Shown here piece by piece: positions 8,819 to 16,519 of a stretch of DNA of 64,000 nucleotides. This DNA comes from Terrisporobacter mayombei. GTDB taxonomy: Bacteria > Bacillota > Clostridia > Peptostreptococcales > Peptostreptococcaceae. The position numbers and the translations under genes are program-made. Location of the stretch: contig NZ_JAHZMP010000002.1 of assembly GCF_020748465.1 (NCBI RefSeq), positions 682,001-746,000 on the forward strand. Direction: 5' to 3'. Numbering within the stretch: the stretch's first letter is position 1; each line of letters begins with the position of its first letter. The notes beneath the pieces are model-generated. The model was not told where the DNA came from, did no database searches, and saw only the letters and a program-made list of their open reading frames with translations.

Positions 8819-8851
8819 ATGCTTAAAAATGATTTAGAATAAATATTTAAA

Positions 8852-8882
8852 TAAGTCCTAGAAATAGGGCTTATTTTTATGC
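8852..8882 (+). terminator. Second hairpin with T5-ATG tail
   Basis: The arms taagtccta and tagggctta pair with one wobble around a 4-nt loop, followed by TTTTTATG. Together with 8781-8818 it isolates the toxin/immunity pair from the scaffold gene. The remaining sequence to 8988 holds no other gene. Confidence 0.65.
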
Positions 8883-8988
8883 AATAAATCATCTTTCTTT
8901 CTATATCACAGATGTAAAAGAATGAATTAGATAACTATATTCAAGAAGTAAACTTGTAAAAAACGTAAATGTAGGAGGATTAAAATAT

Positions 8989-9654
8989 ATGAAATTAATA
9001 GACATACTAAAAGCTCAAGGATTAACTGACGAGCAGATAAACAAAATAACGGCTTCTATGAAAGAGAATAAGGTATATGAAACATCTTTAGAAAATGCTG
9101 ATGAAAGATATTCTAAGATGAAGGGTAAAAAAGAGGATTTTGAAGGACAACTCAAAACTGCAAATGACACTATAGCAGATTTGAAGAAAAACAATACTAA
9201 TAACGAAACACTTCAAAATACTATTAAAGACCATGAAGCTACCATAGAAAATCTTAAAAAAGACGCTGAAACAAAAGACTTCAATTATGCTTTAGATACT
9301 GCATTAAAAGAATCTAAATGCAAAAATACAAAAGCTTTAAAAGCACTTCTTAATATGGAAGTCATAAAAGTTAACGGAGATAAAGTTGAAGGATTAGAAG
9401 ATCAATTAAAAACTTTAAAAGAAAGTGATAGCTACTTATTTGATGTTGTGGAAGAACAAAATAATGGTAATCAAGGAGGATTAGCAGGATTATTTACAGG
9501 AAACCCAGGAAAGCCTTCTAATCTTAATTTATTTGGTTCTAAAACAACACACGAAGGCGATTTCGGAAAAGCATTAGCACAACAAGGTCAGCCACAAGCA
9601 AGCGATGGACAAGAGGTAATAGACAGTGATTACTTCTTTAAAAATAATAAATAG
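8989..9654 (+). CDS. Capsid scaffolding protein (GP20 family)
   Basis: A 221-residue scaffold. It begins with the typical MKLIDILKAQGLTDEQINKI motif of the Phage_GP20 family, continues as a long Lys/Asp/Glu coiled coil to about residue 100 and ends in a Gly/Gln-rich region that would contact the shell. Scaffolds guide capsid assembly and leave the procapsid. The gene sits directly before the decoration and major capsid genes, and has a strong AGGAGG. Confidence 0.88.
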   Translation: MKLIDILKAQGLTDEQINKITASMKENKVYETSLENADERYSKMKGKKEDFEGQLKTANDTIADLKKNNTNNETLQNTIKDHEATIENLKKDAETKDFNYALDTALKESKCKNTKALKALLNMEVIKVNGDKVEGLEDQLKTLKESDSYLFDVVEEQNNGNQGGLAGLFTGNPGKPSNLNLFGSKTTHEGDFGKALAQQGQPQASDGQEVIDSDYFFKNNK

Positions 9655-9669
9655 GAGAGTGAATTAATA

Positions 9670-10071
9670 ATGCCAAAAATAAAAACTAAGAAAATATTAG
9701 CACCTAAAAAAACTTTTTTAGCTATACCAGATCACTATGTAAATTTAACTGGGTTATTAGCTTTTGCAGAGTTAGCAAAGTTGAAAACTACAGATGATGC
9801 AGGAAATAATGTAATAGAAGCTGGCACTGTAGTAAATATGACTGCTGATGGAACAGTTACAAAACCAACTTACGTTGCATCAACTAATGAAAGCGGAACT
9901 AAAGGTAATGCAATCATATTCAACGAAATAAATGTTGATGATTATGCATCTGGAATTGATGATAAAATAACTGCAACTGTCATGGTCCACGGATATGTAA
10001 GAGCTGATAGATTAGCTGGATATGAAGCTGATACTTTTACAAATCAAAATATATATGTTTTAAGTAAATAA
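9670..10071 (+). CDS. Putative head decoration protein
   Basis: A 133-residue beta-rich protein between scaffold and major capsid genes, the standard place of a capsid-stabilising decoration protein. After a basic N-terminus it shows a Thr/Val/Ala-rich body (EAGTVVNMTADGTV) and ends NQNIYVLSK. Function is assigned mainly from position and composition. Confidence 0.7.
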   Translation: MPKIKTKKILAPKKTFLAIPDHYVNLTGLLAFAELAKLKTTDDAGNNVIEAGTVVNMTADGTVTKPTYVASTNESGTKGNAIIFNEINVDDYASGIDDKITATVMVHGYVRADRLAGYEADTFTNQNIYVLSK

Positions 10072-10088
10072 TAAAGGAGATGATATAA

Positions 10089-11186
10089 ATGGCAAATATA
10101 AATTTATTTGATTATATAAATGCAAAAGAAATAGGAGCTTATGTAACAGATAAGCCAGAAAATAAAATACCGTATTTCGGTGAAACATTGTTCCCTGCTG
10201 AAAAGCAATTGGGTATAGACGCATCGTGGTTAAAGGGTTCTAACGGCTTACCAATAGCAATACAACCTTCCAATTATGATGCAAAGGCAAGATTAAGAGA
10301 AAAAGAAGGATTTGACAGTGTATCAATTGAAATGGCATTCTTTAGAGAAGCTATAAGAATAGGTGAGAAAGATAGACAACAAATGAACTTACTATTATCT
10401 AGTCCTCAATCAGCTGTAGCACTACCTCTAATAAGAAAAATATTCGATGAAGCAGGTAGATTAGTAGAAGGTGTAAGAGTTCAAGCGGAAATAATGAGAA
10501 TGCAATTACTTACTGCAGGTAAAATAAATGTTACATCAGCAGATGGTAGAGCAAAATACATATATGATTACAACCAAGTAAATAAGTTTAAATGTAGAAA
10601 AGGAACTGCAGCTTGGGGAGAAGATACTTCGGATCCAGTCAAAGATATAATTGCATGGTGTGATGCAATGGAATCTTCAACAGGTACTAGACCTTCAAGA
10701 GTAGTGTTGAACAGAAATACATTCTTAAAAATGTATGGTTCAAAATTATTACACTTAATGATGTATCCAAATGATTCTAAATTAAATTACTTTGTATCAG
10801 AAGAACAAGTTAAATCTTTTGTAGAGTCAGTAACAGGTTGTACAATATTTGTATACTCTAAAAAAGTTGCTAACTTAGATCATGCAACTGGACTTGCAAA
10901 TACAACTCCAGTTTCATTAATACCAGATAACACAGTATGTTTAATGCCTGGTGGTGCTTTAGGAAAAACTAGATTTGGTACAACTCCAGAAGAATCTGAC
11001 CTTATGACTGGTTCAGATGCTCAAGTATCAATAGTTAATACTGGTACTGCCATAATGACTTACAAAGAAAAACATCCTGTACAAGTTAACACTATAGTAT
11101 CATCTGTTATGATACCTTCTTTTGAAGCCATAGATGATTGTGCAATATGTGATGTTTCTTCTGTATCATCAAGTGATATAAAATAA
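10089..11186 (+). CDS. Major capsid protein (gpE family)
   Basis: A 365-residue HK97-fold shell protein of the Phage_cap_E family, the same family as lambda gpE. Typical features are the N-terminal FDYINAKEIGAY and YFGETLFPAEKQLG, the ARLREKEGFDSVSIEMAFFREA segment, and a C-terminal region with YKEKHPVQVNTIV. It starts after AAGGAGATG and is followed by a hairpin at 11211-11241. Confidence 0.93.
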   Translation: MANINLFDYINAKEIGAYVTDKPENKIPYFGETLFPAEKQLGIDASWLKGSNGLPIAIQPSNYDAKARLREKEGFDSVSIEMAFFREAIRIGEKDRQQMNLLLSSPQSAVALPLIRKIFDEAGRLVEGVRVQAEIMRMQLLTAGKINVTSADGRAKYIYDYNQVNKFKCRKGTAAWGEDTSDPVKDIIAWCDAMESSTGTRPSRVVLNRNTFLKMYGSKLLHLMMYPNDSKLNYFVSEEQVKSFVESVTGCTIFVYSKKVANLDHATGLANTTPVSLIPDNTVCLMPGGALGKTRFGTTPEESDLMTGSDAQVSIVNTGTAIMTYKEKHPVQVNTIVSSVMIPSFEAIDDCAICDVSSVSSSDIK

Positions 11187-11210
11187 GCTCATTTATATTC
11201 CTTTATATAG

Positions 11211-11253
11211 TCCCTAGATTTGAATATTTCATTTCTAGGGATATTTTAATGCA
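11211..11253 (+). terminator. Hairpin after major capsid gene
   Basis: A perfect 8-bp stem (tccctaga / tctaggga) followed by TATTTTAATG. Partial termination here would keep capsid mRNA more abundant than connector mRNA, which is inference. Confidence 0.65.
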
Positions 11254-11264
11254 AGGAGGAATTT

Positions 11265-11564
11265 ATGTTAGATGTTGAAAAAGTAAAAGTATTATTACTA
11301 GAAGAAAAGTATCCGTATTTTTCAGATGAACAGCTAGAATCACTATGTGATATGTACGACGATATGAATGAATTATGTTTCATAGCGTGTAAAATGAAAG
11401 CAGATGGTCAAGATGTAACAATAGGGCCAATAACAATAAAGAATAACTCTAATATGTGGAATAATCTAGCTGATGCTTTTTATAAAAAGTGGGTAACAAG
11501 TTCATCTTCAAAAGTATCTAAATCTTTAACAGGGAAATGTGCAGGTAGATCAGATGAGTATTAA
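11265..11564 (+). CDS. Head-tail connector (adaptor) protein
   Basis: A 99-residue alpha-helical protein directly after the capsid gene, in the position of the gp15-like adaptor that sits under the portal. Sequence (LLLEEKYPYFSDEQLESLCDMYDDMNEL) is consistent with this small helical family. It overlaps the next gene. Confidence 0.7.
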   Translation: MLDVEKVKVLLLEEKYPYFSDEQLESLCDMYDDMNELCFIACKMKADGQDVTIGPITIKNNSNMWNNLADAFYKKWVTSSSSKVSKSLTGKCAGRSDEY

Positions 11565-11943
11565 TGTAAGTTTAATGAAGATGCAAGTTGATAATGCTAT
11601 AAAAAATTATGGAACTGATATAAAGATACTTAGAGATATATATGAAGAAGATGAAAATGAATGTGAAGTTTTAAAAGAAAGTATGAAATATATAAGTACC
11701 ATAAAAGGTATTATAGATAATTCTAGTAATAATAAAGATAACAAAATAAATGATAGGCAAGGGGTTATAAAACTTGATATTAAGCCATCATTGTATATAC
11801 CATATGAAAGTAATTCAATTTTGCAAGAAAATGATTATATAGAAATAGATGGAGTTTATTATAGAGTTGAAATCTTAAAAGATTTAGTTCACTATAACTT
11901 ACTTTATGAAATACCTTTAGAAAGGGTTGAATTGAATGAGTGA
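11554..11943 (+). CDS. Putative head closure (stopper) protein
   Basis: A 130-residue protein whose C-terminal half is beta-rich (ENDYIEIDGVYYRVEILKD), fitting gp16-like head-closure proteins. ATG 11554 follows AGGTAG; a GTG at 11539 is less well placed. It overlaps both neighbours by a few bases, as expected in a connector operon. Confidence 0.65.
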   Translation: MSINVSLMKMQVDNAIKNYGTDIKILRDIYEEDENECEVLKESMKYISTIKGIIDNSSNNKDNKINDRQGVIKLDIKPSLYIPYESNSILQENDYIEIDGVYYRVEILKDLVHYNLLYEIPLERVELNE

Positions 11944-12286
11944 TTTTACTTTAGATGGAAGTGAATTAATTAATAATCTGAAAAATATGAATCAAAGAGT
12001 TCAAACTGGATTAAATGTAATTGGTGATACTACAGCGCAAAAAATGAAAACTTACGCTCAAACTAATCATCCATGGACTGATAGAAGTCATAGTGCAACA
12101 GATGAAATTACAACAGAAGTAAAATGGGAAGGTACTGCTTTAGATATAAGTATAACTCACGGTGTTGATTATGGTATATGGTTGGAGACTCGAGAAGCTT
12201 TTGATGGTAAATATCAAATATTAGAAGAAGCTAGAGATAGCCAAATAGAAGAATTTAAAAATATGATTAAAGCATTGAAATTATAG
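11936..12286 (+). CDS. HK97 gp10-like neck/tail component
   Basis: A 116-residue protein of the HK97 gp10 type. Its N-terminal helix (GSELINNLKNMNQRVQTGL) and the central NHPWTDRSHSATDEI with GVDYGIWLE are characteristic of this neck family. It starts by ATG overlapping the preceding stop and lies between head closure and tail terminator genes. Confidence 0.8.
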   Translation: MSDFTLDGSELINNLKNMNQRVQTGLNVIGDTTAQKMKTYAQTNHPWTDRSHSATDEITTEVKWEGTALDISITHGVDYGIWLETREAFDGKYQILEEARDSQIEEFKNMIKALKL

Positions 12287-12298
12287 GACGGTGATAAA

Positions 12299-12643
12299 GT
12301 GAGCCGTATTAAAATAAAAAGAATACTTGAAACCGTGTGTAAAACCGATGTAACACAAAAATTAAAAAGTAAAATTAATCAAGACACGTTATCTATCCAG
12401 AAAAGAGGCAATTTATCTAGTTTAGACAATAGTTTAGCCGGTTGGGATAACTGGGTTATATATGTATATTCACCTAATGGGCCAACAAAACTTGATGAAT
12501 TAGTTAAAAGGATTAGGGAAGTGTTACTAAAGAATGATATAGAGGTTACGCATGAACTAGGTCAAGAACACTATGATGAAACTTTATGTTGTTATTCTAC
12601 AACTATTTCATGTAGAACACCTAGTATTTACGATTATTATTAA
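12299..12643 (+). CDS. Putative tail terminator protein
   Basis: A 114-residue protein placed between the neck protein and the major tail protein, where tail completion/terminator proteins lie. It contains the WDNWVIYVYSPNGPTKLDELVKRIREVL segment, consistent with proteins that cap the tail tube. GTG start after GGTGATAAA. Assignment rests on order and size. Confidence 0.7.
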   Translation: MSRIKIKRILETVCKTDVTQKLKSKINQDTLSIQKRGNLSSLDNSLAGWDNWVIYVYSPNGPTKLDELVKRIREVLLKNDIEVTHELGQEHYDETLCCYSTTISCRTPSIYDYY

Positions 12644-12658
12644 AAAGGAGATGATACT

Positions 12659-13234
12659 GTGGCTATTTTAAATAGGATAAAAAGAGTTGATATAACTGAA
12701 TTAGATCCGACAACAGGTGAAATTAAAGCTGAAAGTCCAATAAAGAAAACTATAAAAACTGCAGAAGAAGCAGAATTAAAAGCACTTATATCTGAGGGTG
12801 AAGAAGAAATATTAAGAAGTGATGAAATGATTTTGGCCGTTATAAGAACACCGGATTTAATTTATGGGTACGATATAACATTTAAGGACAATGTATTTGA
12901 TGAAACAGTAGCAGGCTTAGTGGCAGGATATAAAGTTACTAAAACAGGCTCAAGTGGTTCTGAAAAAACAACATTATCTACGCCGATGATGTCAGAAGGA
13001 AATATAGGTAAACCATTTAAAATGGATTTATATGTAGCTAATTATTCTGGAGATTCAATAGTTAACTATGTAAAAATAACATTAAATAAATGTGAAGGAA
13101 AGTTCCCGGATATGAAAATAGGTAAAGAATTTTTTGCTCCTGAATTCAATATAAAAGCTAGGGAAAATACAAAAGCTAATTTACCTATACAATCAATTGA
13201 TTATGTTGATGTATTGCCAGAAGTATTAGCTTAA
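12659..13234 (+). CDS. Major tail tube protein
   Basis: A 191-residue protein that should polymerise into the tail tube. It is beta-rich with typical tail-tube stretches (YGYDITFKDNVFDETVAGLVAGY and the C-terminal FFAPEFNIKARENTKANLP). GTG start after AAAGGAGATGATACT. It is immediately before the frameshifted chaperone gene, the canonical siphovirus order. Confidence 0.85.
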   Translation: MAILNRIKRVDITELDPTTGEIKAESPIKKTIKTAEEAELKALISEGEEEILRSDEMILAVIRTPDLIYGYDITFKDNVFDETVAGLVAGYKVTKTGSSGSEKTTLSTPMMSEGNIGKPFKMDLYVANYSGDSIVNYVKITLNKCEGKFPDMKIGKEFFAPEFNIKARENTKANLPIQSIDYVDVLPEVLA

Positions 13235-13250
13235 ATTAGGAGGAATATAA

Positions 13251-13652
13251 ATGAGTGTAATAAACGCAGAACAATTTAAAAGCAAAGCTACTAGGATAGT
13301 TGAAATAAGTGGTTTTAAAGAAAATGAAAAAATAGAAGTAAGAATTAAATCAATAAGTTTGCTTACTATGATGAATAATGGGAAAATACCGAATGAACTT
13401 TTAGGAGTTGTTCAAAAATTATTTAATGAAGGAGCGAATTCTAAGAAAAAGAAAATATCTGAAAAAGATATAATATTTCAAAGCGATGATATTAAAAGTT
13501 TAACTATGCTTATGGATGTAGCTTGTAAGGAAGTTTTAGTAGAACCGAAATTTGAAGAAATAGAAGACTACTTGACGGATGTTCAAAAATCAGAAATATT
13601 TAATCAAGCGCAAGGACCAGTAAAACAAGTTATACCCTCTGTTCCAAAGTAG
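13251..13652 (+). CDS. Tail assembly chaperone, short form
   Basis: A 133-residue gpG-like chaperone that coats the tape measure during tail assembly. It lies between tail tube and tape measure genes. Its stop codon at 13650 overlaps an open frame in +1 that runs to 13884. It is therefore the unshifted product of a frameshift pair. Confidence 0.85.
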   Translation: MSVINAEQFKSKATRIVEISGFKENEKIEVRIKSISLLTMMNNGKIPNELLGVVQKLFNEGANSKKKKISEKDIIFQSDDIKSLTMLMDVACKEVLVEPKFEEIEDYLTDVQKSEIFNQAQGPVKQVIPSVPK

Positions 13653-13884
13653 AGAAATATTAGATATTATTTCTACTGCTAAATTATGCAATTGTAGACC
13701 GAGTGATTTACTTGGGATAGATCAAGAAGAAACTTATGTAAGATATTGTATAGATGAAGCTTGCACATATATTTACAATATGATGCAACCAGATAAGGAT
13801 GGAAAATGTAAAGAACCTAGATTTGAAGAGGATGAAAATGTATCTGATAATCCAGGATTAGATATGATTTTAGGTTTTGTATAA
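13251..13884 (+). CDS. Tail assembly chaperone, frameshifted long form (gpGT-like)
   Basis: The +1 frame is open from a TAA at 13621-13623 through to TAA 13882-13884. The shift must therefore occur in the 29-base window 13624-13652. In the middle of that window lies ATA CCC TCT: a rare CCC codon followed by T, which permits a P-site proline tRNA to slip to CCT. Slippage at 13635-13637 would give 129 residues of the short form plus 81 more, about 210 in all, with LFQSREILDI at the junction. CCC-U +1 shifts are known from Listeria phage PSA. No start codon with a ribosome binding site serves the second frame. The efficiency cannot be told from sequence. Confidence 0.8.
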
Positions 13885-13917
13885 GGTTATAGATTAACGT
13901 CTATAGCCTTTTTATTT
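13883..13917 (+). terminator. Hairpin after tail chaperone
   Basis: A 10-bp stem (aaggttatag / ctatagcctt) overlaps the stop codon of the frameshifted product and is followed by TTTATTTT. Confidence 0.65.
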
Positions 13918-13939
13918 TGTAAAGAAAGGAGGAACATAT

Positions 13940-16519
13940 ATGGCAGCAGATATAGGAAGCATTGTAGCTCACTTGAGGTTGGAAATGGGAGAGTTTACTA
14001 ATAACTTAAATGTAGCACAACAACAAGTGGCAAGTACTGCTGATAGCTTTAATGGTATAACATCGGCTGGGAAGGCGTTGCAAGGTGTAGGTGCTGGGTT
14101 AACAGCAGGTATTACAGTTCCAGTTATGGCACTTGGAAAACAAGCTATTGAACTTGGTTCCAATTTTTCATCTGCAATGTCAAAAGTTAAAGGATTAAGT
14201 GGGGCTACAGAGGAAGAATTTAAACAACTTTCGGAAACGGCAAGAGAGATGGGAGCATCTACTATATACTCTGCAACAGATGCAGCAGATGCTCTTGGAT
14301 ATATGGCTCTCGCAGGATGGGATGCTAAGCAAAGTATGGATGCAATTCCAGGAGTTCTAAATTTAGCTGCATCGTCTGGTATGGATTTAGCAATGGCATC
14401 TGATATGGTTACAGATTACTTAAGTGCATTTGGAGAAGGAGCAGACCAAGCTGGAAGAATGGCAGATGTTTTGGCCTATGCTCAAGCAAACTCAAATACA
14501 ACTACTGAACAGCTAGGTGATGCATTTAAAAACTGTGCTGCTAATGCTAACGCCTTTGGATTAGATATAGAACAAACAGCTGCATTATTAGGAAAACTTT
14601 CAGACCAAGGACTTAAAGGGAGTTTAGCAGGTACCGCATTAACTGCTACATTTAGAGATATTACTCAAAAAATGGAAAAGGGAGCCATAACGATAGGTAA
14701 AACTAAAATAAGTGTACAAGATGCTAATGGTAACTTTAGAAGTATGACTGACATATTAACTGATGTAGCTAGTGCAACAGATGGTATGGGAAATGCTCAA
14801 AAGAGTGCAGCACTTATGGGTACATTTACTGCAGATAGTATTAAGGCCTTAAATATTTTATTACAAAGTGGTAGTGGTAATATTAAAGATTTTGAAGCAG
14901 CATTAAGAAATGCAGATGGAACAGCGGAAGAGATGGCTGATACAATGAACGACAATTTGAAAGGTGATATGGCAGAATTAGAATCTGCTTTTGAAGAAGC
15001 GTGCTTAACAATTTATGATAAATTAGAGCCTGCTTTGAGATTAATAGTTCAAGCGGTTACTAACCTTGTTAACTGGTTCTCGAATTTACCAGCACCGGTT
15101 ATGGGATTTATAATGGCACTAGCTGGAATACTGGCAGTAGTTGGACCTATTTTATTAATCATAGGTACGTTTATGAGTAAAATAGTAGCGATTAGAGAAG
15201 GTATAGCAATGCTAAAGGCGTTAAATATAGTAGGAACTTTAATAGATCCTATTAAAACTGGTTTATTAACACTTAAAACATTGATATTGGATAGTTTGAT
15301 ACCTGCTTTATCTAGTTTATGGGCGTTCTTATTAGCGAATCCTATAGTTTTAGTAGTAGCTGCAATTGCGGCATTAGTTGCAGGTTTCATATATTTATGG
15401 AATAACTGTGAAGGTTTTAGGGAATTTTGGATTAACTTATGGGATACTATATGTCAATGGGCTCAAGATAAATGGAATGAATTAGTTAATTTCTTTATGG
15501 TAACTATGCCAGAATGGTTTAATAGTGTAATTCAATGGTTCCAGCAACTTCCTGGTCAAATATGGTACTGGTTAATGTTTGCTATAAACTATGTACTATT
15601 ATGGATAGAACAAATGGGACAGAATGCATGGAAAGCTGGTTGTGATTTTGTTCAAAATTTAATTCAATGGTTTCAAACATTACCAGAGAGATTATGGCGA
15701 TGGTTCTTAATGACTGTTAACAATGCCATACAATGGAAGAATAACATGGTAGCCAAGGCGCAAGAAACAGGGAAAGCTTTTTTAGATAAATTTATAAACT
15801 GGATAAAAGGATTACCGGGAAGAATATGGGATTGGTTAGTTAAAACATTTAATAAAGTTGTTAAATGGGCTCAAGACATGGATAAAAAAGCGGATAAGAC
15901 AGCTAAGGACTTTTGTAAGGGTATTATAGATGGTATAAAGAACCTACCAAATGAAATGTTAGAAATGGGTAAAAACATTTGCCAGGGCTTAGCAGACGGT
16001 ATAAAGGGTGGTATAAAATGGGTGACAGACGCAGCCAAATCTATTGCAAAAAAGGCAGCAGATGATGCTAGAGCAGCTTTAGGAATTCGTTCACCTTCAA
16101 GAGTATTTAGAGATGAAATAGGTAAATTCATTCCAGAAGGTATGGCTATAGGTATAGAATCAAATGCAGATAGTGTATATAAGACATTAAGAAACTTATC
16201 AGATAACTTAGCAAGCAATATAAATGTAAGTGGGTTAATGGATTCTATAAATATAAGAACGAGCGATATTAATGTTAATAGTAAAAATTCAAATGCAGGA
16301 TTGATAGCTGAAATAAAAGGATTAATTGAAGCGGTTAATTCTAACTCCGCAATAGACTATGGCGAGATGGAAAGGGCATTTATGAGAGGTGCAGAAAGAG
16401 TTGATTCTACAATTTATATGGATAAAACAATAATAGGTCAGAAAACTGCTGAGCCTGTCCGCCAAACAAATGACGCCGTTAGAAAAAGATTAAATAGATT
16501 AGAAGGAGTGTTAGAGTAA
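13940..16519 (+). CDS. Tail tape measure protein
   Basis: An 859-residue tape measure whose length sets tail length; this length predicts a siphovirus tail near 120-130 nm by the usual scaling, an inference. The N-terminal third is a classic TP901/PhageMin_Tail domain (SGATEEEFKQLSETAREMGA, AADALGYMALAGWDAKQSM). A hydrophobic stretch at about 380-420 and another near 455-485 would insert in the host membrane. Trp-rich repeats (about 500-660) follow, then SIAKKAADDARAALGIRSPSRVF, typical of tape measure C-termini. Strong AAAGGAGG start. Confidence 0.93.
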   Translation: MAADIGSIVAHLRLEMGEFTNNLNVAQQQVASTADSFNGITSAGKALQGVGAGLTAGITVPVMALGKQAIELGSNFSSAMSKVKGLSGATEEEFKQLSETAREMGASTIYSATDAADALGYMALAGWDAKQSMDAIPGVLNLAASSGMDLAMASDMVTDYLSAFGEGADQAGRMADVLAYAQANSNTTTEQLGDAFKNCAANANAFGLDIEQTAALLGKLSDQGLKGSLAGTALTATFRDITQKMEKGAITIGKTKISVQDANGNFRSMTDILTDVASATDGMGNAQKSAALMGTFTADSIKALNILLQSGSGNIKDFEAALRNADGTAEEMADTMNDNLKGDMAELESAFEEACLTIYDKLEPALRLIVQAVTNLVNWFSNLPAPVMGFIMALAGILAVVGPILLIIGTFMSKIVAIREGIAMLKALNIVGTLIDPIKTGLLTLKTLILDSLIPALSSLWAFLLANPIVLVVAAIAALVAGFIYLWNNCEGFREFWINLWDTICQWAQDKWNELVNFFMVTMPEWFNSVIQWFQQLPGQIWYWLMFAINYVLLWIEQMGQNAWKAGCDFVQNLIQWFQTLPERLWRWFLMTVNNAIQWKNNMVAKAQETGKAFLDKFINWIKGLPGRIWDWLVKTFNKVVKWAQDMDKKADKTAKDFCKGIIDGIKNLPNEMLEMGKNICQGLADGIKGGIKWVTDAAKSIAKKAADDARAALGIRSPSRVFRDEIGKFIPEGMAIGIESNADSVYKTLRNLSDNLASNINVSGLMDSINIRTSDINVNSKNSNAGLIAEIKGLIEAVNSNSAIDYGEMERAFMRGAERVDSTIYMDKTIIGQKTAEPVRQTNDAVRKRLNRLEGVLE

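Noticed and set aside
15049..15390. Minus-strand frame of 113 codons inside the tape measure gene
   Set aside because: It is a shadow of the tape measure reading frame with no ribosome binding site; same for other antisense frames within large phage genes.
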